Below, in pieces: positions 46,661 through 54,496 of a stretch of 64,000 nucleotides of DNA. The notes under the pieces are model-generated. The model saw only the letters and a program-made list of their open reading frames with translations, did no database searches and was not told where the DNA came from. The translations under genes were made by a program, and so were the position numbers. Where the stretch lies: positions 62,001 to 126,000 of the forward strand of contig JBNLBF010000007.1 in NCBI GenBank assembly GCA_050302475.1, in the 5' to 3' direction. Source of the DNA: NORP23 sp050302475 (GTDB lineage: Bacteria > Pseudomonadota > Alphaproteobacteria > Rhodobacterales > Rhodobacteraceae). Positions within the stretch are counted from its first letter, which is position 1; the number at the start of each line of letters is the position of its first letter.

Positions 46661-46797
46661 CACATCACCCATTCGTTTGTGTCGGCAAGGTTCATTGGAT
46701 CCATAAAATCGCCCTTTGGTTTTCGTCTGAAGGGCGACCGGAATTTGAGCGTAAATCGCCGCTTTTGGTTAGGTGGTATGGTGTGTTTTTTGCACAT
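46660..46797 (-). CDS. Small basic protein of 45 residues
   Basis: A short frame with a strong ribosome site (AAGGAAACGCC before the ATG) whose TGA shares a base with the GNAT ATG. The product MCKKHTIPPNQKRRF... is rich in Lys/Arg in its first half (FRSPFRRKPKGD) and more acidic at the end. No family is known to me. Translational coupling and the good ribosome site support a real gene, but it could also be a leader peptide that controls the GNAT gene. Confidence 0.45.
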   Translation of the reverse strand: MCKKHTIPPNQKRRFTLKFRSPFRRKPKGDFMDPMNLADTNEWVM

Positions 46798-46869
46798 GGC
46801 GTTTCCTTCCCGGATTTTGAAACCCAGAATTAAAGTGGTGTACATTTTCGTTTTCGATTTTGGTTGGCC

Positions 46870-46891
46870 CCCCCGGCACGTCGGCCGGGGG
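46870..46891 (-). terminator. GC-rich hairpin after the homocysteine methyltransferase gene
   Basis: CCCCCGGC (46870-46877) pairs with GCCGGGGG (46884-46891) around a six-base loop, directly beyond the stop on the minus strand. No T run follows, so termination strength is uncertain. Confidence 0.6.
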
Positions 46892-46898
46892 CGTTGGA

Positions 46899-47855
46899 TC
46901 AGGCTGCTTCTGCCAGACAGGCTTTGGCGATTTCTCCGACATGGCGTTCATCTGTGCCGCAGCATCCGCCAAATACGCGAAGGTTCGGCAGAACCGACAT
47001 CAGCGCTTGATGCTGATGACCGAATTCCGTCGGATTGCCGTCATCAAGCTCTTCGGCATTGTCGAGCTCCGCATGGCTCATGCAGGATGCGTTCGCGCGC
47101 ACCGCCATAACCCGGTCAATCCACGGCGCAGATGCCGGAATGGTGTCGGCGAAATGCGTCGGGTGGGCGCAGTTGATCATGTAATAGGCGGGGGCAAAGT
47201 CGGTTGCCTTATCCACCTGCATGATAGCGTCACCCAGCGATTGCCCTGTGATCAGATTGCCATCGGTTTCAAGTGTGAATGACAGAACGATGGGAATTCC
47301 GACAGCTTTCGCAGCAAGGGCTAAACCGATCGCTTCTTCGACATAGCTCAGCGTCATCACGGTGATCATGTCGGTCCCGGCAGCCGCGAACGACCGCACC
47401 TGTGGCAGGTGGTAATCCCGCGCCTGTTCGGGCGTCATCAGGAAATCAGGGGTATACCCGTCACCGCGCGGCCCTATATTGCCGCTGACGACGCTGGGCT
47501 GCACTTTGTCGGCGAATTCCGCCTGAAGGCTGCGCATGAAGGCGATCCCCTCGCGGTTAAGCGCGTCCAGATCAGCCGTGTCATATCCCATCAGAGTCCC
47601 CCAATCGGAATGGGCGCGCCAGGTCGGTGCGTCGAATATGAACCCGATATTGAGGTCCGCCGCGATATTCGCATAAAGCCGATAGTAGGTTTTCAACCGT
47701 GCCCGCCCCTCGGCGGTGCGCAGCAAGCCGAACGAGGCGAAATAGGGCAGATCCATACCATCATGAAAGACTAATGTGGTTTCCAGACCGCCATCGGTCA
47801 GCATCTTGTGGCCGTTAAGTTGTGGCAACTTGTTTTGGGTATTTCTACGTGTCAT
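46899..47855 (-). CDS. Homocysteine S-methyltransferase family protein
   Basis: A 318-residue TIM-barrel enzyme that transfers a methyl group to homocysteine. The zinc ligands are visible as Cys229 (INCAHP) and Cys298-Cys299 (GGCCGT), and the start LTDGGLETTL is family-typical. The methyl donor (betaine, S-methylmethionine or another) cannot be told. The ATG has AAGGA seven bases upstream. It is divergent from a TetR-type regulator, with an operator-like palindrome between them, so it is likely controlled by that regulator. Confidence 0.88.
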   Translation of the reverse strand: MTRRNTQNKLPQLNGHKMLTDGGLETTLVFHDGMDLPYFASFGLLRTAEGRARLKTYYRLYANIAADLNIGFIFDAPTWRAHSDWGTLMGYDTADLDALNREGIAFMRSLQAEFADKVQPSVVSGNIGPRGDGYTPDFLMTPEQARDYHLPQVRSFAAAGTDMITVMTLSYVEEAIGLALAAKAVGIPIVLSFTLETDGNLITGQSLGDAIMQVDKATDFAPAYYMINCAHPTHFADTIPASAPWIDRVMAVRANASCMSHAELDNAEELDDGNPTEFGHQHQALMSVLPNLRVFGGCCGTDERHVGEIAKACLAEAA

Positions 47856-48004
47856 GTGAGTGTCCTTTCGATGCGGCGGACAATCGGGGAATGACTCTCG
47901 AAAGTGTAGACGGCTTATGGTATAGTAAACGGTAGATATTTTATCTTATCATTTCAATGATTTACGATCTAAAACCGTAACCGGGAAACATGGGATTTGC
48001 GAAA

Positions 48005-48023
48005 ACTGTACTTCCGGTACAGT
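48005..48023 (+). promoter_or_regulatory. Operator-like palindrome before the TetR gene
   Basis: ACTGTACTTCCGGTACAGT is a perfect inverted repeat (7-base arms, 5-base centre), 14 bases before the regulator's ATG, in the 182-base divergent gap. A second, shorter repeat TTACG-N9-CGTAA lies at 47962-47980. Both are good candidates for regulator binding that controls both divergent genes. Confidence 0.75.
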
Positions 48024-48037
48024 GAAAAGAGGGTGAT

Positions 48038-48655
48038 ATGCGTAAAGGGGAAAGCACGCGGGAACGTGTTATGGATGTGGCTGAGGCTGCAATCCTGTCG
48101 AAAGGATTCGCCGCGACATCTATCGAAGAAATCATCGCCGAGGTGGAAATCACCAAGAGCGGCTTCTTCTATCATTTCAAGGATAAGAACGAATTGGCGG
48201 TGGCTTTGCTGCACCGTTATCTGGAGCGCGACGACATCCTTCTGGATGACATTTTCTCGCGCGCCGCCGAATTGCATGACGACCCGCTGCACGCGTTTCT
48301 GATCGGGCTAAAGATGTTTTCTGAAGTGATGGCGGATATCCCGGGCGGGCATCCCGGCTGTATGGTCGCGGCCTGTTGCTACAACGAGACCATGTTCAAT
48401 GCCGAGGTGCGCAAACTGGCGGTGGAGGCCATTATGGGCTGGCGTAAACGCTTCCGTGATATTCTGGACGAAATTGCCGCGATCTATCCGCCAAAGGATG
48501 ACATAGACCTCGATATGGTGGCCGACATGATATCGAACATGATCGAAGGCGGGATTATAATGTCCAAAGCCATGGAAGAATCGAAAATTCTGGCGGAACA
48601 GATCCTTGTGGCGCGGTCATACGTGAAACTGTTGTTTTTGCCGACGGTGAACTAA
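48038..48655 (+). CDS. TetR/AcrR family transcriptional regulator
   Basis: A 205-residue regulator with the N-terminal TetR helix-turn-helix (RERVMDVAEAAILSKGFAATSIEEII... GFFYHFKDKNELAVALL) and a ligand-binding C-terminal domain. The sequence PGCMVAACCYNE suggests a cysteine-containing pocket of the TetR_C_11-like kind. A ribosome site GAGGGTG precedes the ATG. It probably represses itself and the divergent homocysteine methyltransferase gene through the palindrome at 48005-48023. The ligand is unknown. Confidence 0.92.
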   Translation: MRKGESTRERVMDVAEAAILSKGFAATSIEEIIAEVEITKSGFFYHFKDKNELAVALLHRYLERDDILLDDIFSRAAELHDDPLHAFLIGLKMFSEVMADIPGGHPGCMVAACCYNETMFNAEVRKLAVEAIMGWRKRFRDILDEIAAIYPPKDDIDLDMVADMISNMIEGGIIMSKAMEESKILAEQILVARSYVKLLFLPTVN

Positions 48656-48715
48656 CAGATCGGGATTGCCGATGTAATTCTGGTGGCTAGTCTGATGCCC
48701 GGAGGATGAGAATCC

Positions 48716-49150
48716 ATGGGCAACGACGATTTTTCCGAGACATTTCAGACCTGCTTTCATCAGGTCTATCTGCAATGTTATCGCCGTATCCGGTCCGAGC
48801 ATGACCGTCTGACACCTCAGACAATCGCCGTGTTGAGCCATCTGACGGAGATGGGGCCTGCGACGGTGCAGGAGCTGACACAGCATTTTGGCCGGGCACA
48901 ATCCAGTGTCACGGAATTGGTGGATCGGTTGCAGGCAAATGGTCTGGTTGACCGGATGGCCGATGCACGGGACCGGCGACGGGTGTTTATCTGGCTGACG
49001 CCAGACGGACAGACCCGTTTGCGGGAGGCGACGACTCCGCTTGATCCCGCACGGCTGGCGGCGCTGGCCCAAAGACTCAGCCCAGAAGAACAAGCCGAAT
49101 TTCTGGCGTTGTTCACCAAACTCACTCAAGGAGAAACCCATGAAATGTGA
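48716..49150 (+). CDS. MarR family transcriptional regulator
   Basis: A 144-residue winged-helix regulator. The recognition helix region FGRAQSSVTELVDRLQANGLV and the wing RMADARDRRRVFIWLT are classic MarR. The dimerisation N-terminus is a short helix (FSETFQTCFHQVYLQC). It follows the TetR gene by 60 bases and overlaps the zinc-ribbon protein gene by 11 bases, so the two are probably coupled. Confidence 0.9.
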   Translation: MGNDDFSETFQTCFHQVYLQCYRRIRSEHDRLTPQTIAVLSHLTEMGPATVQELTQHFGRAQSSVTELVDRLQANGLVDRMADARDRRRVFIWLTPDGQTRLREATTPLDPARLAALAQRLSPEEQAEFLALFTKLTQGETHEM

Positions 49151-49364
49151 AAGCTGCGGCATGTCGATCGAAGCCGGACCCTATTGCGAATATTGCGTTG
49201 ACGAAGACGGCAAGCTGAAAGCGTTTGAGGAAAAATTCGAACGGTTCGTGCAATGGGCGATGGAAAAGGATGGCATCAAAGACCGGACAGAGGCCGAGGC
49301 CAAGACCCGCGCCTATATGAAAACCATGCCCGCATGGGCTAATCACCCGGCGTTGCAGGAATGA
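49140..49364 (+). CDS. Small zinc-ribbon protein
   Basis: A 74-residue protein with a four-cysteine zinc-binding motif (C3-x2-C6 and C16-x2-C19 in KCESCGMSIEAGPYCEYC) and a helical tail (KAFEEKFERFVQWAMEKDG). It resembles the putative zinc-ribbon (PF12674-like) proteins common in bacteria, with unknown function. The ATG has AAGGAG upstream, inside the MarR gene end, so its expression follows that regulator. Confidence 0.82.
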   Translation: MKCESCGMSIEAGPYCEYCVDEDGKLKAFEEKFERFVQWAMEKDGIKDRTEAEAKTRAYMKTMPAWANHPALQE

Positions 49365-49453
49365 CACGGGCGGCAGTTCCCTACTGGACCTGTCGCATTT
49401 GAGCATGTAAACTGCCAAAAAAGGGGCATCAGACCCCGTAATTTTGAGGCAAC

Positions 49454-50656
49454 ATGCAGTATCCCACGCGCTTTTCAGAGCTGCCGGAATATGCGTTTCC
49501 GCGTCTGCGCGCCCTGCTGGATCATCATCCCGCCGGGGGTGAGGTGCTGGCGATGTCGATTGGGGAACCGACGCATGCCTTCCCGGATTTTGTCGGGGAA
49601 ATCCTCAATCGCAACCTTGCCGGGTTTAACAAATACCCCCCAAACGAGGGCACACCGGAGCTGCGTGGTGCGATTGCCCGCTGGTTGGAGGGGCGCTTTG
49701 ATCTGAAACCGGTCGATCCGGATCGAAATGTTATGTCGCTGAACGGCACGCGCGAGGGGCTGTTCAACGCCGCGATTGCGCTGTCGCCGGAAACGAAAAA
49801 CGGCAAACCGCCCGCGATCCTGATCCCGAACCCGTTTTACCAATGCTACATGGTAGCTGCCAAAACCGCCGGGGCGGAACCGGTGTTCGTGAATGCGACT
49901 GCGGAAACCGGGTTTCTGCCGGATTTCCACGCTGTCCCCCGCGAAGTTCTGGAACGCACGACGCTTGTGTATATCTGTTCGCCATCAAACCCGCAGGGAG
50001 CGGTGGCCTCGGCCGATTATCTGCAGAATCTGGTCAGGCTGGCGGAGCAATATGATTTCAAAATCCTCGCCGACGAATGTTATTCGGAAATTTACCGCGA
50101 TACCCCGCCCGCCGGTGCGCTGAAGGCTGCCGAAGTAGTGGGCGCGGATCCGGAACGGGTCATGGTGTTTCATTCCTTGTCGAAACGGTCGAACCTGCCG
50201 GGTATCCGCAGCGGCTTTGTCGCTGGAGGGCCGCAGAACATCGCGGCGATGAAGCAACTGCGCAGTTATACGGGCGCACCGGTGCCCCTGCCGATACAAC
50301 AGGTCAGTGCCGCCGTCTGGTCGGATGAGGGTCATGTTGAACGTAACCGGGACCTCTACCGCCAGAAATTCGCGATTGCGGACAAGGTGTTCGGGAACAA
50401 GTCGGGATATTTCAAGCCGCAAGCCGGGTTTTTCCTGTGGTTGCCGGTTGGCAATGGCGAAGCGGCCGCGCTGCAATTGTGGCAGGAGACCGGCATACGG
50501 ACCCTGCCCGGCGCGTATCTTTCGCAGGACACCGCGTCCGGCAACCCCGGTAAAGCCTACATACGGGTGGCATTGGTCGCGGATGCCGCCGAGGTTGAAC
50601 GTGGTTTGCAGGCTATTTGTGAATGTATAGATGACAGACTTGGGATGACGGATTAG
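49454..50656 (+). CDS. dapC: Class I/II aminotransferase, probable succinyldiaminopimelate transaminase
   Basis: A 400-residue PLP enzyme with the cofactor Lys244 in FHSLSKRSNLPG and the family's N-terminal FSELPEYAFPRLRALL. Matches point to DapC, which makes N-succinyl-diaminopimelate in lysine and peptidoglycan synthesis, downstream of the asd product. Other aspartate-aminotransferase-like activities cannot be excluded by motifs alone. It precedes ftsK by three bases and is probably cotranscribed with it. Confidence 0.8.
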   Translation: MQYPTRFSELPEYAFPRLRALLDHHPAGGEVLAMSIGEPTHAFPDFVGEILNRNLAGFNKYPPNEGTPELRGAIARWLEGRFDLKPVDPDRNVMSLNGTREGLFNAAIALSPETKNGKPPAILIPNPFYQCYMVAAKTAGAEPVFVNATAETGFLPDFHAVPREVLERTTLVYICSPSNPQGAVASADYLQNLVRLAEQYDFKILADECYSEIYRDTPPAGALKAAEVVGADPERVMVFHSLSKRSNLPGIRSGFVAGGPQNIAAMKQLRSYTGAPVPLPIQQVSAAVWSDEGHVERNRDLYRQKFAIADKVFGNKSGYFKPQAGFFLWLPVGNGEAAALQLWQETGIRTLPGAYLSQDTASGNPGKAYIRVALVADAAEVERGLQAICECIDDRLGMTD

Positions 50657-50659
50657 ATT

Positions 50660-53284
50660 ATGGCTATGGCGCTTACCAACAGCAAACTTAAAACCAAACG
50701 CAAGTCGACCAAGGCAGAGGCCGCGATGCGTCGCCGAGGGTCCGAGGCGTTCGGCTTTCTTCTGGTGCTGGTCGGGCTTGCGGCACTGGCCATGTTGCTG
50801 ACTTATGATGTCGGGGATCCCAGTTTCTTTAATGCGACGGATAGCGCGCCGACGAACCTGCTGGGTATCGCCGGGTCCTATACGGCGGATATCCTTTATC
50901 GCGCGATTGGGTGGGCGTCATACGGAGTGCCGGTTTCACTTCTGGTCTGGGGCGGGCGCATGATGCTTCATGTCGGGCATGAACGCGCATTGCTGCGGAT
51001 GATCTTTGTCGTTCCCGCAATCGCGCTGTTTTCGGTATTTGTGGCAACCCATGTCCCGCCAGAAAGCTGGGTTTATGGCGAAGAAATCGGTCTGGGCGGG
51101 ACATTCGGGGATATTATCCTCGGGTTCCTGCTGACGATCATTCCGGGGTCTATCGGATTTACCCTGTTGGTGCTGACACTGGTGCTGGGGGCATTGTCAC
51201 TGATCTTTGCGGCCTTCGCGTTGGGTGTGAATTGGGCGGAATACTGGACCTTGGGACGCGGGCTGTGGAACGGCTTTGTGACGACCTATATGGGTCTGAA
51301 ATGGCTTGTGACGAAAGGCGTCTCGCTGCTGTTCACTGTTCTGTCGTTTATCGGTCTGAAAGGGTTCAAAGCCGCACAGTTGGCGAAAGAAGCCGCGAAA
51401 AAACGTGCCGAGGAGGTCGCGGCCCGTAAAGCTGCGGGCGAGGTTTTGATTGATGGTGACGATGGCGATGATGCGCCTGTCATCGGTGTGTCGAACCGAC
51501 TAAGCGCCAAGATTTCCGAGGCTGTCAGATCCCGCCGGGAACCGAAGGTGAAGGCAGACGACAATTTTCCTGACTATGGCAAACCGATGGTCGAGCGGCG
51601 GGAACCCGTGATCAGCGCACCCTCCGGCCCGCGTGCCGAGCCGCCGTTGACGGCAACGCCGTCTGCCCCAGAACCGCTGGTGCAGCATCCGCAGCCGAAA
51701 AAGACCACAAAAAGCGCGCGCGCCCGCAAGGAAGAACAACCCAGCCTGGCGCTGGAACCTGGCCGGCAGGGATACGAAACACCGCCGATTTCCTTCCTGG
51801 CCAACCCGACAAATATTGTCCGACACACCCTGTCGGACGAGGCATTGAACGAAAATGCGCGGATGCTGGAAAATGTGCTGGATGATTACGGCGTGAAGGG
51901 CGAGATTGTCGCCGTTCGGCCGGGTCCGGTTGTGACCATGTATGAACTGGAACCCAGCGCGGGTCTTAAAGCCAGCCGCGTGATCGGGTTGGCAGATGAT
52001 ATTGCGCGATCCATGTCGGCCCTTGCCGCCCGCGTGTCCACCATTCCGGGCCGGTCGGTGATCGGGATCGAATTGCCAAACGAAAACCGCGAGATGGTGC
52101 TGTTCCGCGAGATTGTGTCCTCGTCCGCCTATGGCGATACGAAGATGCAACTGCCACTCGCGTTAGGGAAAGATATTGGCGGGGAGCCGGTAGTGGCCAA
52201 CCTCGCCCGGATGCCGCATTTGCTGATCGCGGGAACGACGGGCTCGGGTAAGTCGGTCGGGATCAACACGATGATCCTGTCGCTACTCTATACGCTCAGC
52301 CCCGAAGAATGCCGGATGATCATGATTGATCCGAAGATGCTGGAACTGTCTGTCTATGACGGTATCCCGCACCTGCTCTCGCCCGTTGTGACCGACCCGA
52401 AAAAGGCGGTCGTCGCGCTGAAATGGACGGTCGCGGAGATGGAAGAGCGCTACCGTAAAATGTCCAAGATGGGTGTGCGCAATATCGACGGCTATAACGG
52501 CCGGGTCGAGGAGGCACTCGCCAAGGGCGAAGGCTTCACCCGCACGGTGCAGACCGGATTTGACGATGAAACCGGCGAACCCGTGTTCGAGACCGAAGAA
52601 TTCATGCCTGAGAAAATGCCCTATATCGTCGTCATCGTGGACGAAATGGCCGACCTGATGATGGTCGCGGGCAAGGAGATTGAGGCCTGCATCCAGCGTC
52701 TGGCGCAGATGGCGCGTGCCTCGGGCATCCATCTGATCATGGCGACGCAGCGCCCCTCCGTCGATGTGATCACCGGGACGGTGAAGGCGAACTTCCCGAC
52801 ACGGATATCGTTCCAGGTGACCTCGAAAATCGACTCACGAACGATCCTTGGCGAAATGGGTGCGGAACAGCTTCTGGGCATGGGTGACATGCTTTATATG
52901 GAAGGCGGGGGCAAAGTGACCCGCGTCCATGGTCCGTTCGTGTCCGATGAAGAGGTCGAAGAGATCGTCAAATTCCTGAAAGCCCAGGGCGAGCCGGAAT
53001 ATGTAAACGGCGTTCAGGACGGGCCGGAGGATAATGGCGGCGGCACGAGCGTCGATGAATTGCTTGGGCTGGGCGGGAACACCGACGGAGACAATGCGCT
53101 TTATGATCAAGCGGTGATGATCGTGGCGCAGGACCGGAAATGTTCGACCAGCTATATCCAGCGGAAATTGTCGATCGGCTATAACAAAGCCGCGAAGCTG
53201 GTCGAGGAGATGGAGGAGAACGGCGTTGTCTCGGCGGCGAACCATGTCGGAAAACGCGAGATTCTGGTGCCGGAAATCCAATAA
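50660..53284 (+). CDS. ftsK: DNA translocase FtsK
   Basis: An 874-residue FtsK. Four hydrophobic segments occupy roughly residues 30-190, followed by a charged, Pro/Ala/Lys-rich linker (about 200-390). The motor has Walker A GTTGSGKSVGIN near residue 523 and Walker B VIVDEMADL near 657, and the C-terminal gamma domain (CSTSYIQRKLSIGYNKAAKLV) binds KOPS sites. It moves chromosome ends at the division septum and activates XerCD. It begins three bases after dapC. Confidence 0.97.
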   Translation: MAMALTNSKLKTKRKSTKAEAAMRRRGSEAFGFLLVLVGLAALAMLLTYDVGDPSFFNATDSAPTNLLGIAGSYTADILYRAIGWASYGVPVSLLVWGGRMMLHVGHERALLRMIFVVPAIALFSVFVATHVPPESWVYGEEIGLGGTFGDIILGFLLTIIPGSIGFTLLVLTLVLGALSLIFAAFALGVNWAEYWTLGRGLWNGFVTTYMGLKWLVTKGVSLLFTVLSFIGLKGFKAAQLAKEAAKKRAEEVAARKAAGEVLIDGDDGDDAPVIGVSNRLSAKISEAVRSRREPKVKADDNFPDYGKPMVERREPVISAPSGPRAEPPLTATPSAPEPLVQHPQPKKTTKSARARKEEQPSLALEPGRQGYETPPISFLANPTNIVRHTLSDEALNENARMLENVLDDYGVKGEIVAVRPGPVVTMYELEPSAGLKASRVIGLADDIARSMSALAARVSTIPGRSVIGIELPNENREMVLFREIVSSSAYGDTKMQLPLALGKDIGGEPVVANLARMPHLLIAGTTGSGKSVGINTMILSLLYTLSPEECRMIMIDPKMLELSVYDGIPHLLSPVVTDPKKAVVALKWTVAEMEERYRKMSKMGVRNIDGYNGRVEEALAKGEGFTRTVQTGFDDETGEPVFETEEFMPEKMPYIVVIVDEMADLMMVAGKEIEACIQRLAQMARASGIHLIMATQRPSVDVITGTVKANFPTRISFQVTSKIDSRTILGEMGAEQLLGMGDMLYMEGGGKVTRVHGPFVSDEEVEEIVKFLKAQGEPEYVNGVQDGPEDNGGGTSVDELLGLGGNTDGDNALYDQAVMIVAQDRKCSTSYIQRKLSIGYNKAAKLVEEMEENGVVSAANHVGKREILVPEIQ

Positions 53285-53374
53285 TCGGCAATAGCCCGCC
53301 GCTTGTATGGCAGTCACGCGCTTTTCGCGCTTAGTTGAGTTTGAAACCCGCCCCGGCGGACGTATATCGGAAAT

Positions 53375-53992
53375 ATGAACAGACGTTTTTTCCTGACGGC
53401 GCTCGCCGCCGCCCCGCTTCTGACCAGCAGCCGCATGGCGCTGGCGCAGAATGCTGTTGTTGATGCCGTGAATGCCTACCTGACCGGGCTGGACACGGTG
53501 ATTGCCCCCTTTACGCAGGAAAGCTCGGATGGGAGCGTGGCGACGGGGTTATTCTACCTCGATAAGCCCGGAAAGATGCGGTTCGAATATGATCCACCCG
53601 CCCCGGCGCTGATCCTGACGGATGGCGAGGCGCTGGCGATTTATGACAAGAAATCGGATCGCGGCCCACAGATTTACCGTCAGAATACGACACCACTGTC
53701 ACTGCTGTCGCGCACCGATATCGATGTCACGCAATCGCGCTTCGTGCGGCTGATCGAAACCCGTAACGGGCAGATTCATGTGGTTCTGTTCGATCCGGAA
53801 CATACGGATCGTGGCACCATGCGGCTGATTTTCGATCAGGATCCGATGGAGCTGAGCGAGTGGGTGATCACCGAAGGCAACGGGTTGGAATCGGTGGTGC
53901 GGCTGGGGCAGCTGACCAAGAATATCTCGATTGATCCGATGCTGTTTAACATTGTTCACCACAACCGGTTGCAGCGCGCCGGAGAGCTTTAG
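53375..53992 (+). CDS. lolA: Outer-membrane lipoprotein carrier LolA
   Basis: A 205-residue periplasmic chaperone that takes lipoproteins from LolCDE to the outer membrane. A signal peptide (MNRRFFLTALAAAPLLTSSRMALA, cleavage at 24) starts with a twin-arginine-like pair but no full Tat motif. The body has FTQESSDGSVATGLFYLDKPGKMRFEYDPP, the hallmark of LolA. It follows ftsK after 90 bases, a common order in alphaproteobacteria. Confidence 0.93.
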   Translation: MNRRFFLTALAAAPLLTSSRMALAQNAVVDAVNAYLTGLDTVIAPFTQESSDGSVATGLFYLDKPGKMRFEYDPPAPALILTDGEALAIYDKKSDRGPQIYRQNTTPLSLLSRTDIDVTQSRFVRLIETRNGQIHVVLFDPEHTDRGTMRLIFDQDPMELSEWVITEGNGLESVVRLGQLTKNISIDPMLFNIVHHNRLQRAGEL

Positions 53993-54046
53993 ACACTTGC
54001 GATTTAACCCCGTGCGGTCCATGATTTGCCAAAATCGGAGCAGATT

Positions 54047-54496
54047 TTGGCAAAGCGTTTTCAGGTAAATTCTCCGGAAGAAACGACAGCACTTGCGGCG
54101 CGGGTCGCGACCTTTTTGCAACCCGGCGATTGCCTGTTGCTGGAAGGACCGGTCGGGGCCGGAAAGTCCTTTTTCGCCCGTGCGCTTATCCGGTCTGTTC
54201 AGGATGAACCTGAAGATATCCCCTCCCCCACTTTCACGTTGGTGCAGACCTATGACACCAGGATCGGTGACATCTGGCACGCTGATTTGTATCGGCTGGG
54301 ACATGTCGATGAATTGATCGAACTGGGCTTGGATGACGCCTTTGAAGAGGCGGTCACGCTGGTGGAGTGGCCGGAACGGCTGGGACCTTCCCGACCGCAG
54401 CGGTGTCTTACCGTGACGTTTGGTCTGACAGGGGATGAGTCCCGAGACATTACTCTGACTCCGACCGGAGACTGGGGTTGGGTGGAAAGATTGTGA
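54047..54496 (+). CDS. tsaE: tRNA threonylcarbamoyladenosine biosynthesis ATPase TsaE
   Basis: A 149-residue P-loop ATPase needed for the t6A tRNA modification. Walker A GPVGAGKS is at residues 34-41 and SPTFTLVQTY follows, as usual. I place the start at TTG 54047 because GGAG lies six bases upstream; a TTG at 54026 is in frame but has no ribosome site. The stop shares a base with the addB ATG (TGATG), giving coupling. It lacks an adjacent tsaB or tsaD. Confidence 0.9.
   Translation: MAKRFQVNSPEETTALAARVATFLQPGDCLLLEGPVGAGKSFFARALIRSVQDEPEDIPSPTFTLVQTYDTRIGDIWHADLYRLGHVDELIELGLDDAFEEAVTLVEWPERLGPSRPQRCLTVTFGLTGDESRDITLTPTGDWGWVERL

Noticed and set aside
46769..46972. A 67-codon minus-strand frame overlapping the end of the homocysteine methyltransferase gene
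   Set aside because: It overlaps 74 bases of a clear gene and the terminator hairpin, without a ribosome site.
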